A stretch of DNA of 64,000 nt from CADCTB01 sp963768975 (GTDB lineage Bacteria > Actinomycetota > Acidimicrobiia > Acidimicrobiales > AC-14). Where the stretch lies: contig CAVYKB010000004.1 in the NCBI GenBank assembly GCA_963768975.1, positions 38,883 to 102,882 of the forward strand, written 5' to 3'. Both the position numbers and the translations under genes were made by a program. Within the stretch, counting starts at the first letter, position 1; each line of letters opens with the position of its first letter. The notes beneath the pieces were generated by a model. That model worked only from the letters and a program-made list of their open reading frames with translations. It was not told the origin of the DNA and made no database searches. This document shows positions 1 to 7,566 of this stretch, one piece after another.

Positions 1-656
1 TCGCTGAACGTGCGGCCACCGTCGTCGGAGTGGGCGGCGACGATCGGGTTGGGGCCCGCCGGGAGGCTACCCAGACCGGGACGCTCCGAGGTCCTCAGCC
101 ACACCAGATGGATGCGCCCTTGGGAGCCCACGGTGGGGTCGATGAGCATACGGACCATGTAGTTCTGCGGTCCGAGGACCATCTGAGGGGGCGAGAAGGT
201 GCGGCCCCGGTCGGAGGACGTCGTCAGGAACGCTCCCATCGGGCTGTTCCCGAGGCCTTGGAGGCCGAGAAACAGGTAGTAGAGGGTGCCCTTCCGATCG
301 AAGCCGATCTCCGGGGCGTAGCACGTCTCTGCCCCTTCGGGCAGTTCCGGTACGGGATAGGCCGGCTGCCAGCCCCGCCCGCCGTCGCCGGAGACGTGCA
401 GCCCGCAGGAGAACTCCGGTGAGTCGGAGCGGTGGGCAAGGGCCACGAAGCGAGGCTGGGTGGGATCGGCGGCGAGCACCGGCGAGTTGTTCGCTTCCGC
501 GCGGCGAAGGTCGGTGGCGGTCACGGGCACCTCGGGGATTACAGACGGACGGTCAGCAGCGGCGACGGTAGAGGCGGGGAGCAGCATCCCGCCGACCAGG
601 CACAGCCCGGCGGCCGCCACGAGCGCCGGACGGGTCAGGCCGATCCGGTGAATCAC
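1..656 (-). CDS. BNR/sialidase-like secreted protein, C-terminus cut by window edge
   Basis: The minus-strand frame is open from the window edge to a GTG at 656 (a second in-frame GTG lies at 659). The first 35 residues form a signal peptide: a basic start (IHRIGLTRP), a hydrophobic core (ALVAAAGLCLVGGMLL) and an A-S-T-V-A-A-A cleavage region. Two Asp-box (BNR) motifs follow, SGDGGRGW near residue 90 and SDRGRTF near 150, with a third, SDDGGRTF, at the truncation. This pattern marks six-bladed propeller proteins of the sialidase/BNR superfamily. No sialidase catalytic Arg or FRIP motif is visible, so the enzymatic role is unknown. The overall style resembles the complete BNR protein at 42715-44460. 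The start lies inside a strong hairpin (656-688), so the exact initiation codon is uncertain. Confidence 0.75.
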   Translation of the reverse strand, partial: MIHRIGLTRPALVAAAGLCLVGGMLLPASTVAAADRPSVIPEVPVTATDLRRAEANNSPVLAADPTQPRFVALAHRSDSPEFSCGLHVSGDGGRGWQPAYPVPELPEGAETCYAPEIGFDRKGTLYYLFLGLQGLGNSPMGAFLTTSSDRGRTFSPPQMVLGPQNYMVRMLIDPTVGSQGRIHLVWLRTSERPGLGSLPAGPNPIVAAHSDDGGRTFS

Positions 657-688
657 CACACCCAGGCGGAAGCCCCGCCTGGGTGTGG
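656..688 (-). terminator. 14-bp perfect hairpin between two minus-strand genes
   Basis: Positions 656-669 are perfectly complementary to 675-688 with a 5-nt loop. It lies about 30 bp beyond the stop of the secreted protein at 718-1170 and covers the GTG start of the next gene, so it probably acts as a terminator or attenuator. No U-run follows. Confidence 0.6.
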
Positions 689-717
689 CAGAACGAACAG
701 CGTCAGTCCAGCCGGAG

Positions 718-1170
718 CTAGATGACCGTGAACGTGGCGCCACCGGTGCCCGTCGAGTTGGCGGGCGACGAGTCCTTGAAGCACAGCTGGTACGGGCCCT
801 TCGGCGTGCCGGCGTGGACCGTTCCGCGTACCGTGCCGATCAAGCCACTGGGGCCGGAGTAGACGACGGTGGGGTTCAGGACATCGACCGTGAACATGCA
901 GGCGTGCGATGCGTGACCGGGGTCTCCGCCGTCGTTCCCGAGGACCAGCTGGTACGGCACGCCCTGATTGGCGCCGGTGGCGTAGGCCCGGATGGTGGTG
1001 CCGACCGGGCCGCTCTTCTGCCGGGTGCCGTCGGAGTACCAGGTGCTCCCGACCACGGCGGTGCATGCCCAGGCCAGCGACGCCACGGCGACGACGCCGG
1101 CGAGAGCGGAGAAAACGATCGCCGCCGCCCCACGCGCGCCGAGGCGCCCCCTACTGCTTCGTGATTCCAC
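718..1170 (-). CDS. Secreted protein of unknown function
   Basis: A 150-residue protein starting with ATG at 1170. Residues 1-35 are a signal sequence: an Arg-rich start (MESRSSRGRLGARG) and a hydrophobic stretch (AAAIVFSALAGVVAVASLAWA). The mature part is Gly/Thr/Ser-rich, with three Cys residues and repeated V-G-T-T-I-R / I-G-T-V-R-G-T-V strands, which suggests a small beta-sandwich. I do not recognise the family. It is followed by the hairpin at 656-688 and then the BNR protein. The 144 bp upstream, before the cupredoxin-like gene ends, would hold its promoter. It probably acts outside the membrane; no catalytic motif is visible. Confidence 0.65.
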   Translation of the reverse strand: MESRSSRGRLGARGAAAIVFSALAGVVAVASLAWACTAVVGSTWYSDGTRQKSGPVGTTIRAYATGANQGVPYQLVLGNDGGDPGHASHACMFTVDVLNPTVVYSGPSGLIGTVRGTVHAGTPKGPYQLCFKDSSPANSTGTGGATFTVI

Positions 1171-1314
1171 GTTTCCTCCCTATGGGTCGGCCGTACTCGG
1201 GACGGCCAACACCGTCAACCCGGCCACCAGCCAAATAGTCTACGTTCACCGATCATCCGGTACGTGGTGACGGATGGTCAATGAGTGTGTAACGCATATA
1301 GGTGCGAACCGTTG

Positions 1315-1728
1315 CTACGAAACCCGCAACTCCGAGCTCATGCCCTTGAGTGCGTGCGACTCCCCGGCGGAGTCTCGTGCGAAACAGATGAAGGCGTAGC
1401 GACCCGGGGGCAGGTCCACTGCGAAGGTGTCCCGGCTGCCGGGAGGTCGCTGGGGCAGCTGCGCGAAGGTCGCCGCGCCCCGTCGATTGGACGAGCGGAG
1501 CTGCTCGTCGATGGGAGGCACGTCTTCCTCAAGCTCCACCAGGATCAGCGAATGTGGCTCGGCGCCGGCGTTGACGACCCGGAACACGACCCGGCCCGGG
1601 GGAACAGCAGTCTGGTGTTGGAACCGGTACTCGGTCATCACCACGTCGACGGTGGTGGGGCTGGGCGGGAGCGGCGCGCCGCCGGCCCCTCCCGCCTCAC
1701 AGGAGGTGGCGAGCGCGGCGGCGCCCAA
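1315..1728 (-). CDS. Cupredoxin-like lipoprotein, start unresolved
   Basis: The C-terminal 120 residues look like a cupredoxin-fold domain as seen in plastocyanin/EfeO-like proteins: VVMTEYRF, PPGRVVFRVVNAGAEPHSL and a late PPGRYAFICF strand with candidate metal ligands His (EPHSL) and Cys (FICF). The first start in frame is TTG at 1728, giving LATSC as a lipobox only 10 residues in. Upstream the frame stays open and encodes a proper lipoprotein n-region (LTRRRPAGAWRAFALLG) but has no ATG or GTG. A nearby ATG at 1805, which overlaps the preceding small gene as ATGA, would join this frame if one base were missing near 1775. I infer an indel or a non-AUG start. The copper-binding role is unproven. 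Confidence 0.65.
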   Translation of the reverse strand: MGAAALATSCEAGGAGGAPLPPSPTTVDVVMTEYRFQHQTAVPPGRVVFRVVNAGAEPHSLILVELEEDVPPIDEQLRSSNRRGAATFAQLPQRPPGSRDTFAVDLPPGRYAFICFARDSAGESHALKGMSSELRVS

Positions 1729-1801
1729 GAGAGCGAAGGCTCTCCAGGCCCCTGCGGGCCGTCGTCGGGTCAGGGAGCCGGGCAGCCGACCAGCCGGGCG
1801 A

Positions 1802-1939
1802 TCATGGGCTCGGTACCTTCCGGCCGGCGCCGGCCGCCTCCTGGCTGAGCAGGAACCCGCCAGAGGCCAGGGCGGCCGAGAGCGCCACGCCCAGCCAGGC
1901 GCCGATGCCCAGGTCCGGCTCCCCAGTTGCCATCTCCAT
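1802..1939 (-). CDS. Small single-pass membrane protein
   Basis: A 45-residue frame from ATG 1939 (a second ATG lies at 1933). It contains one hydrophobic segment (IGAWLGVALSAALASGGFLL) and a short polar tail. Its TGA at 1804-1802 overlaps an ATG at 1805 by 4 nt, the ATGA arrangement used throughout this genome. That suggests translational coupling to the cupredoxin-like lipoprotein gene downstream, whose own start is otherwise missing. No family recognised. It is short enough that chance cannot be excluded; an upstream start at 1984 would give 60 residues. Confidence 0.4.
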   Translation of the reverse strand: MEMATGEPDLGIGAWLGVALSAALASGGFLLSQEAAGAGRKVPSP

Positions 1940-2044
1940 ACCCCACGACCGACCGATGGTCGTTGGTGACCGGGCTGGATTCAATAGTTGTGAATCGCAC
2001 CTAGATGCCAGGTGTCACTAGCGGCACCGGGCTACGGTTGGGCC

Positions 2045-2599
2045 ATGAGGGTGGTCGCAGGCCTCGCCGGTGGGCGGAGGCTCCAGGCTCCGCCCGGTCG
2101 CCACGTGCGCCCGACGAGCGAGCGGGTCCGCGAGGCGCTGTTCAATGCCCTCGGGAGCCTCGACGCCATTGCCGGCGCCACCGTGCTCGACCTCTTCGCG
2201 GGCACCGGCGCGCTCGGGATCGAGGCGCTGTCCCGAGGAGCCCTGGCGGCCACGTTCGTCGACGCCGACGCCCGGTCCGTCGCCGCCATCAAGGCGAACC
2301 TGCGGGCCACCGGGCTGGGGGAGCGGTCGCGGGTCGTCCAGACCGACGTGTTTCGCTTCCTCACCGATGCGCCGCCGGCAGGGGTCGACATCGCCTTCGC
2401 CGACCCGCCGTATGCGTTCGACGCCTGGCCCCGGCTGCTGGACCTGCTTCCCGCCGGCCTGGTGGCCATCGAGGCCCGGTCGCATGTCGAGCTCGGCCCC
2501 CGATGGCGTGCCCTCCGCTCCAAGCGCTACGGAGATACGGTGGTGACACTCGCCCGGTCCCAGCCGGCGTCCCCGGCGCCGGTCGAGGAAGAGGGGTAG
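2045..2599 (+). CDS. rsmD: 16S rRNA (guanine(966)-N(2))-methyltransferase RsmD
   Basis: A 184-residue class I SAM-dependent methyltransferase that methylates G966 of 16S rRNA in the 30S subunit. The N-terminus MRVVAGLAGGRRL is the RsmD family start, so ATG 2045 is preferred over an upstream GTG. The SAM-binding loop is DLFAGTGALGIEALSRGA (about residues 58-75), and the catalytic D-P-P-Y motif appears as FADPPYAF near residue 120. Length is normal for the family. The stop TAG directly abuts the coaD start (TAGATG), so the two are co-translated, as in many actinobacteria. Confidence 0.95.
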   Translation: MRVVAGLAGGRRLQAPPGRHVRPTSERVREALFNALGSLDAIAGATVLDLFAGTGALGIEALSRGALAATFVDADARSVAAIKANLRATGLGERSRVVQTDVFRFLTDAPPAGVDIAFADPPYAFDAWPRLLDLLPAGLVAIEARSHVELGPRWRALRSKRYGDTVVTLARSQPASPAPVEEEG

Positions 2600-3079
2600 A
2601 TGCCGAAGGCACTCATACCTGGCTCGTTCGATCCGGTGACCTTCGGCCACCTCGACGTGATCGAGCGTACGGCGAAGCTGTTCCGCCATGTGATCGTGGC
2701 CGCCGTCGGCAACCCCGGCAAGGCCCGACCCCTGTTCGGCCTCGACGAGCGCCAGGCCATGCTGGCCGATGTCACCTCCCACCTTGACAACGTCGAGATC
2801 GGCGCCTTCGAGGGGCTGCTGGTGGACTTCGCCATGGCCCACGGGGTGAACGCCTTCGTGAAGGGGTTGCGGGCGGTGTCGGACTTCGACGTCGAGCTGC
2901 AGATGGCGCAGATGAACGAGCGCATGTCGGGCATCCCCACCCTCTTCTTCCCGACCGCGCCGGAGCATTCCTTCCTCTCGTCCAGCCTGGTGCGGGAGGT
3001 CGCCCGCTTCGGCGGCGACGTATCGTCCATGGTGCCTGCCCCCGTCGCCCAGAGGCTGAAGGAGCGCTTCAACCCGTGA
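2600..3079 (+). CDS. coaD: Phosphopantetheine adenylyltransferase CoaD
   Basis: A 159-residue cytoplasmic enzyme transferring AMP from ATP to 4'-phosphopantetheine, the penultimate step of coenzyme A synthesis. GSFDPVTFGHLD at residues 8-19 carries the nucleotidyltransferase T/HxGH motif, and the second ATP motif appears as FLSSSLVREVA near 127. FVKGLR in the middle is the conserved substrate loop. Length and both ends are standard. ATG 2600 follows the rsmD stop with no gap, and the TGA overlaps the next GTG by 4 nt (GTGA, 3076-3079). Confidence 0.96.
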   Translation: MPKALIPGSFDPVTFGHLDVIERTAKLFRHVIVAAVGNPGKARPLFGLDERQAMLADVTSHLDNVEIGAFEGLLVDFAMAHGVNAFVKGLRAVSDFDVELQMAQMNERMSGIPTLFFPTAPEHSFLSSSLVREVARFGGDVSSMVPAPVAQRLKERFNP

Positions 3080-3636
3080 TCGTCCCGGACCGCCACAGCG
3101 AGGCGATGGACACCGAGGTCCTGCTCCGGCGGGTTCTGGACCTGGTGAACTCCGCGCCCAAGATGCCCCTGTCGTCCACCGTCCGGCTGGAGAAGGACGA
3201 GGTGGTGGAGATGCTGGAGGAGGCCATCGCCCGGCTCCCCGAGGAGATGCGCCAGGCCCGGTGGCTGCTGAAGGAGCGCCAGGAGTACCTGGCCAAGGTC
3301 CAGCGGGAGGGCGACGAGATCCTCAGCGCAGCTCGCGAGCGGGCCGAGCGCATCGTCCAGCGCACCGAGTTGGTCCGGGAGGCCCAGCGGGTGGCCAACC
3401 GCACCCTCGAGGAGGCCAACGACGAGGCCCGGAAGCTCAAGCACGAGGCCGAGGATTACGTCGACCAGAAGCTGGCCAGCTTCGAGATCGTGCTGGAGCG
3501 GATCATGAAGACGGTGGTGGGCGGCCGCCAGAAGCTGCGGGTGGCCCCGCTGCCGGAGGCCGATATCAGCGACCAGATCGCGGCCAACGCCGAGCCGGAC
3601 ACCGGCGAAGTGTTTTTCGACCAGGACCAGTGGTGA
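3076..3636 (+). CDS. Coiled-coil septum protein, SepIVA-like (DivIVA-related)
   Basis: A 186-residue soluble protein, mostly heptad-rich coiled coil (about residues 40-145), with Glu/Arg/Ala repeats such as EEMRQARWLLKERQEYL and EEANDEARKLKHEAEDY. In mycobacteria the gene at this site, between coaD-type genes and the DUF177/rnc block, encodes SepIVA, a DivIVA-like division factor. The match here rests on synteny and architecture rather than on a signature motif. The tail is acidic and ends FFDQDQW. It overlaps coaD by GTGA. The stop codon is embedded in a hairpin (3635-3655), and the coding bases for the last three residues are repeated 67 bp downstream. Confidence 0.75.
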   Translation: MIVPDRHSEAMDTEVLLRRVLDLVNSAPKMPLSSTVRLEKDEVVEMLEEAIARLPEEMRQARWLLKERQEYLAKVQREGDEILSAARERAERIVQRTELVREAQRVANRTLEEANDEARKLKHEAEDYVDQKLASFEIVLERIMKTVVGGRQKLRVAPLPEADISDQIAANAEPDTGEVFFDQDQW

Positions 3637-3704
3637 GCCGCCCGGGAGGCGGCTCCTGATGGACGCACAGGGCGAGCGTCGTACGACGATCGACCAGTGG
3701 TGAG
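3625..3704 (+). repeat. 13-bp direct repeat spanning a stop codon
   Basis: GACCAGTGGTGAG occurs at 3625-3637, where it encodes the last residues and stop of the coiled-coil gene, and again at 3692-3704. The second copy is the in-frame end of a 14-codon mini-ORF (ATG 3659) that also terminates D-Q-W-stop, suggesting a partial duplication of the gene end. Confidence 0.6.
3635..3655 (+). terminator. Stop-embedded hairpin with CGGGA loop
   Basis: An 8-bp perfect stem (3635-3642 with 3648-3655) and a CGGGA loop. It begins within the TGA of the coiled-coil gene. There is no U-run, so it could be an attenuator or an RNA 3'-end stabiliser between this gene and DUF177. The same design with the same loop occurs at 35227-35247. 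Confidence 0.6.
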
Positions 3705-3714
3705 GTGAAGGCGC

Positions 3715-4227
3715 ATGAAGCCGTTCGTCGTCAACATCGCCGACCTGGTCGACAAGCCGGGGGCGCGGCGTAGGGACCGGGTCGAGGGCCGGCTGGCCGA
3801 GCCGGTCACCGTGGTCGACTCCACGCTCCGCAACGAGGTGCCCGTGGTGGTCGACACCCTGCTGGAGTGGGTGTCGGACGGCCTGCTGGCCACCGGCACC
3901 GTTGAGGGAGCATGGGAGGGACCGTGCCGGCGCTGCCTCACGCCGGTCCAGGGCCGGCTGCGCACCGACGTGCAGGAGCTGTTCGAGTCCAATCCCCGCG
4001 ACGGTGAGAGCTACCGGCTCGGCCACGACCGCGTCGACCTCGAGCCGCTGGCCCGGGAGTCGCTCGTCCTGGACCTGCCGCTGGCCCCCTTGTGCCGGGA
4101 GGACTGCCGAGGGCTGTGCCCGACCTGCGGCGCCGACCTGAACCAGGGCGACTGTGACTGCCCGCCGGCGGAGCCCGATGCCCGGTGGGCGGCGCTCGAT
4201 GTGCTGCGTCTCGCCGGCGACGAGTAA
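3715..4227 (+). CDS. DUF177 (YceD-family) protein
   Basis: A 170-residue member of DUF177/YceD, a family almost always directly upstream of rpmF and linked in plants and bacteria to 23S rRNA or L32 metabolism. The family marks are present: CRRCLTPV near residue 72 and a C-terminal LCREDCRGLCPTCGADLNQGDCDC cluster (written here as separate Cys pairs at about 122-144) that looks like a zinc site. The C-terminus WAALDVLRLAGDE resembles the usual end of the family (residues W-A-A-L). It starts at ATG 3715 behind a GAAGG-like ribosome site. rpmF starts 12 bp downstream. Confidence 0.88.
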   Translation: MKPFVVNIADLVDKPGARRRDRVEGRLAEPVTVVDSTLRNEVPVVVDTLLEWVSDGLLATGTVEGAWEGPCRRCLTPVQGRLRTDVQELFESNPRDGESYRLGHDRVDLEPLARESLVLDLPLAPLCREDCRGLCPTCGADLNQGDCDCPPAEPDARWAALDVLRLAGDE

Positions 4228-4239
4228 CATCGTCGACGT

Positions 4240-4419
4240 ATGGCTGTCCCGAAGAAGAAGACGTCCAAGGCCAAGAGCCGCAGCCGGCGCGCGTCGGCGT
4301 GGCGCCTGGGCAGCCCGCCCCGCAGCATGTGCCCCCAGTGCCGGCAGGCCAAGCTGCCCCACGTGGTCTGCGGCAACTGCGGCTGGTACGGCGGCCGCCA
4401 GGCAATAGAGGTTGACTAA
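4240..4419 (+). CDS. rpmF: 50S ribosomal protein L32
   Basis: A 59-residue protein starting MAVPKKKTSKAKSRSRRA, the canonical L32 N-terminus (Met removal leaves A-V-P-K). Two zinc-ribbon halves, CPQC and CGNC, are separated by about 10 residues and make this the zinc-binding (C+) paralogue type. It lies between DUF177 and plsX as in most bacteria. It is followed by a chain of hairpins (4421-4536), the second of which resembles a terminator. Confidence 0.96.
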   Translation: MAVPKKKTSKAKSRSRRASAWRLGSPPRSMCPQCRQAKLPHVVCGNCGWYGGRQAIEVD

Positions 4420-4420
4420 T

Positions 4421-4536
4421 CGCCGTCGGAAGCGAAGCTTCCTCGGCGAGGCAGTTGCGCTACGGGTGACCGGCGGAGCCGGCCACCCTTTGCCGTGCCT
4501 TTCTTGCCGGTAGCCGACGGGGCCGCCTCTGGCGGC
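4421..4536 (+). repeat. Chain of three short hairpins between rpmF and plsX, one terminator-like
   Basis: Three stem-loops have 3-nt loops. One is at 4421-4448 (inner 6-bp stem GGAAGC/GCTTCC). One is at 4464-4488 (11 bp with one mismatch, followed by TTT, so a plausible Rho-independent terminator for rpmF). One is at 4522-4536 (GCCGCC/GGCGGC around TCT). The layout resembles the hairpin chain at 16658-16780. Confidence 0.6.
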
Positions 4537-4565
4537 GTCCTGCGGCCACCGGCCATTCTGGCGGC

Positions 4566-5573
4566 ATGACGAGTGCCATGTCAGACGTGAAACTGCCCAT
4601 CGCGGTTGACGTGATGGGTGGGGACAAGGGCCCGGCTGAGATCGTCGCCGGCGCCCGGGACGCTGCCGAGCGGTTCGGCGTTCCTGTGGTGCTCGTCGGC
4701 CAGCCCGAGGCCATCGAGGACCCGGGTGACCTGGAGGTCTGGGCGGCCAGCGAGGTCATCGACATGGCCGACGACGCCATGCAGGGGGTGCGCCGCAAGA
4801 AGGACGCCTCGATGGTGCGCGCCGCCGAGGCCGTGCGCGACGGGCGGGCGTCGGCGATGGTCAGCGCCGGCAACACCGGCGCGGCCATGGCCAGCGCCCT
4901 CCTCCGCATGGGCCGGATCAGCGGCGTGGCCCGCCCCGCCATCGCCACCATGCTCCCGGTGCCGGGCTCCACCCCCACTGTCCTGCTCGACAGCGGGGCC
5001 AACGCCGAGTGCACGGCGCCCTGGCTGCTCCAGTTCGCCCAGATGGGCGCGGCCTACGCCGTGCTGCGGCTGGGCAAGGCCGAGCCCACCGTCGGGTTGC
5101 TGTCGATCGGCGAGGAAAAGAGCAAGGGCAACGACCTGGTCAAGGAGGCCCATCTGCTCCTCGCCGAGGCAGGGTCCTTGACCACCGGGCGCTTCATCGG
5201 CAACGTCGAGGGGCGGGACGTGGTCACCGATGCCGCCGATGTCGTGGTCACCGACGGGTTCACAGGCAACGTGGTGCTCAAGACGCTCGAAGGGGGGCTG
5301 CGGATGTTCGTGGACGCCGTGCTGAAGGCAATGACGTCCACGGAAGAGACGCGAGACGCCACCAAGGTGCTGCTGCCCGCCCTCTTGCCGCTCCAAGCCG
5401 AGCTGGACCCCGACACCTACGGCGGCGCCGCCCTCCTCGGCGTCGATGGGATCTGCATCATCAGCCATGGGGCGTCGTCGTCCCGGGCGATCATGAACGC
5501 GGTCGGCCTGGCCGCCGAGATGGTGGCCGGCGACCTCGTGGGCAGCATCCGCCAGGCCGTCACGACCGCCTAG
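4566..5573 (+). CDS. plsX: Phosphate acyltransferase PlsX
   Basis: A 335-residue enzyme that converts acyl-ACP to acyl-phosphate for the PlsX/PlsY route to lysophosphatidate. The family signature IAVDVMGGDKGP lies at residues 12-23, with SAGNTGAAMASA near 100 and LDSGANAEC near 142; VTDGFTGNVVLKTLEG follows in the second half. Length is typical. ATG 4566 and ATG 4578 are both possible starts. acpP follows about 80 bp downstream, the usual plsX-acpP-rnc arrangement that links phospholipid and fatty acid synthesis. Confidence 0.95.
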   Translation: MTSAMSDVKLPIAVDVMGGDKGPAEIVAGARDAAERFGVPVVLVGQPEAIEDPGDLEVWAASEVIDMADDAMQGVRRKKDASMVRAAEAVRDGRASAMVSAGNTGAAMASALLRMGRISGVARPAIATMLPVPGSTPTVLLDSGANAECTAPWLLQFAQMGAAYAVLRLGKAEPTVGLLSIGEEKSKGNDLVKEAHLLLAEAGSLTTGRFIGNVEGRDVVTDAADVVVTDGFTGNVVLKTLEGGLRMFVDAVLKAMTSTEETRDATKVLLPALLPLQAELDPDTYGGAALLGVDGICIISHGASSSRAIMNAVGLAAEMVAGDLVGSIRQAVTTA

Positions 5574-5653
5574 GCGTTTCACAAGCGCACAAGCGCCGGC
5601 ACAAGTACACTCTTCTCGATTTCCACCCCCCGAATGAGGAGCGTTTGCGGCCT

Positions 5654-5959
5654 GTGCCTGCCGAAACCGACGTCGAGCAGGGCCCCTTGGAGCGCCCCGA
5701 GGTGCTGCAGCTGGTCCGTGACCGCCTGGCTGACATCCTCGAGATCGACCCGTCGAGCATCGCCGAGGGAGCCTCGTTCACCAACGACCTCGACGCTGAC
5801 TCGCTCGCCATGATCCAGCTGGTGGAGGACCTCGAGAAGGAGCTCGGTGAGCGGATTGGCGGCTTCCGTATCGAGGACGAAGACCTCGAAGACCTGAAGA
5901 CCGTGCGCGACGCCGTCGACTACGTGCTGGGGCGCGTCGGCGGGGCGTCGTCCAACTGA
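5654..5959 (+). CDS. acpP: Acyl carrier protein
   Basis: About 101 residues with the acidic four-helix acyl carrier protein fold. The phosphopantetheine attachment site is DLDADSLAMIQLVEDLE, with Ser in the D-S-L motif near residue 52. Partners are PlsX just upstream and fatty acid synthase enzymes. It has a roughly 20-residue N-terminal extension relative to E. coli ACP and an unusual tail ending GGASSN. A GAGGAG ribosome site at 5636-5641 fits neither candidate start ideally: GTG 5654 is 12 nt away and TTG 5645 only 3 nt, so the start is uncertain by three codons. Confidence 0.9.
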   Translation: MPAETDVEQGPLERPEVLQLVRDRLADILEIDPSSIAEGASFTNDLDADSLAMIQLVEDLEKELGERIGGFRIEDEDLEDLKTVRDAVDYVLGRVGGASSN

Positions 5960-5994
5960 GCCGCCCACCCGAGCCGGAGGGCCTGATTGCGCAG

Positions 5995-6699
5995 TTGGGG
6001 CGGCCGTTCGGCGACCGCGAGCTGCTGGCGCGGGCCATGGCGCACCGCTCCTGGTGCGCCGAGCTGCCGGGCAACCTGTCCAACGAGCGGCTGGAGTTCC
6101 TGGGCGACGCCGTCCTGGGACTGGTCGTGACCGACTACCTCTACCGCACCTACCCGGACCTCCCCGAAGGCCAGCTGGCCCAGGTCCGGGCGTCGGTGGT
6201 CAACGCCGAGGCACTGGCGGAGGTGGCCGAGGAGATCAACCTGGGCGCCTATCTGCTGCTCGGCAAGGGGGAAGACGCCTCCGGCGGGCGGGAGAAACCA
6301 TCCATCCTCTCCGACGCTATGGAGGCCGTCATCGGCGCCGTCTACATCGACGGCGGCTGGGGCGCGGCCGAGGAGCTGGTCATGCGGTTGCTGGGGGAGC
6401 GCATCATCGAGGGCGCCGCCGGACCCGGCGGCCACGACTACAAGACCCGCCTCCAGGAGCTCTCGGCCCGGGTCTACGACGAGCTTCCCCGCTACAACCA
6501 CGTCTCCGAGGGCCCCGACCACGCCAAGCGGTTCGTGGCCACGGTGTCGGTCAACGGCGAGTCCGTAGGCCGGGGCGACGGCCGCTCGAAGAAGCAGGCC
6601 GAGCAGGCTGCGGCCCGCGAGGCCTGGGAACGCCTGGCCGGCGCCGGCCTGCCCACAAGTCTCGAAACCCCTCCCACTCCCGAAGAGGACGATGCCTGA
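5995..6699 (+). CDS. rnc: Ribonuclease III
   Basis: An endonuclease for double-stranded RNA that processes rRNA precursors. The RNase III signature NERLEFLGDAVLGL lies near residues 28-41 and the second acidic motif SDAMEAVIGAVYIDGG near 102-117; a C-terminal double-stranded-RNA-binding domain (DYKTRLQELSAR to AAAREAWERLAG) is complete. The conserved N-terminal helix L-I-A-Q-L-G-R-P-F begins upstream of TTG 5995, and a GGAGG ribosome site at 5976-5980 points to a start around 5983-5986 (CTG or ATT), so the true protein may be 3-4 residues longer. The 3' end overlaps mutM by 8 nt. Confidence 0.93.
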   Translation: MGRPFGDRELLARAMAHRSWCAELPGNLSNERLEFLGDAVLGLVVTDYLYRTYPDLPEGQLAQVRASVVNAEALAEVAEEINLGAYLLLGKGEDASGGREKPSILSDAMEAVIGAVYIDGGWGAAEELVMRLLGERIIEGAAGPGGHDYKTRLQELSARVYDELPRYNHVSEGPDHAKRFVATVSVNGESVGRGDGRSKKQAEQAAAREAWERLAGAGLPTSLETPPTPEEDDA

Positions 6700-7534
6700 G
6701 CTCCCCGAGGTCGAAACCATCCGCCGTGACCTGGACAAGGAGGTGGTCGGCAAGCGCATCAAACTGGTGGACGTCACCGGCATGCGGTCGATCCGGCGCC
6801 ATCCCAACAAGAAGCACTTCATCTCCAAGCTGGAGGGTCACAAGATCACGGGCGTCGAGCGCAGGGGCAAGTACCTCCTGACCCGGCTCGAGGGGGGCGA
6901 CATCCTCGTCGCCCACCTCGGGATGAGCGGGCAGCTCCTGCGGGCCCGGAATGAGACTCGTGACCCGCTGTCCAAGCACACCCACGTGGTAATCACCTTC
7001 ACCCAGGGCGGCCAGCTCCGCTTCATCGATCCCCGGACCTTCGGCGAGCTGTTCGTCACCACGCCCGAGGAGCTGCCCGACGTGGTTCCCGAGCTGGCCC
7101 ACCTCGGGTTCGACCCGGTGGAGGACATGATGAGCTGGACCAAGTTCGGCGAGCTCCTGGTGGCCCGCAAGGCCAAGCTCAAGGCCCTGCTCATGGACCA
7201 GAAGTTCTGCGCCGGCATCGGGAACATCTACAGCGACGAGATCCTCTTCGCCGCCGGCCTGCGCTACGACCGCTCCTCGGAAACCCTGTCGTCCCAGGAG
7301 GTCCGCCGACTCTACCGGGCGATGGTTGAGACCCTGCAGGACGCCATCAAGCACCGGGGCTCGTCGCTCTCCGACGAGCAGTACCGGGATCTGTTCGGGA
7401 ACATGGGCGAGTACCAGAACATGCACAAGGTCTACGACCGGGAGGGCCAGGCGTGCCGGCGGTGCCGGAGCACGATCGCCCGGGTGAAGTTCAACGGCCG
7501 GTCGTCGTTCCTCTGCCCCCAGTGCCAGGTGTAG
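6692..7534 (+). CDS. mutM: Formamidopyrimidine-DNA glycosylase
   Basis: A 280-residue base-excision-repair enzyme for 8-oxoguanine and Fapy lesions. It begins MPELPEVETIRRDL, giving the catalytic Pro after Met removal and the conserved Glu. RRGKYLL near 58 carries the catalytic Lys region, and YSDEILFAAGL is the helix-two-turn-helix. The C-terminal zinc finger is complete (CRRC near 256 and CPQC near 276). Length is standard. It overlaps rnc by 8 nt and belongs to the conserved rnc-mutM-smc order. Confidence 0.96.
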   Translation: MPELPEVETIRRDLDKEVVGKRIKLVDVTGMRSIRRHPNKKHFISKLEGHKITGVERRGKYLLTRLEGGDILVAHLGMSGQLLRARNETRDPLSKHTHVVITFTQGGQLRFIDPRTFGELFVTTPEELPDVVPELAHLGFDPVEDMMSWTKFGELLVARKAKLKALLMDQKFCAGIGNIYSDEILFAAGLRYDRSSETLSSQEVRRLYRAMVETLQDAIKHRGSSLSDEQYRDLFGNMGEYQNMHKVYDREGQACRRCRSTIARVKFNGRSSFLCPQCQV

Positions 7535-7566
7535 CGGACGTCGTCGCCGGCGGGCCGGATGACTAC

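Noticed and set aside
2527..4362. 611-codon minus-strand open frame over coaD and rpmF
   Set aside because: Plus-strand genes here are unmistakable, and the frame lacks any recognisable domain.
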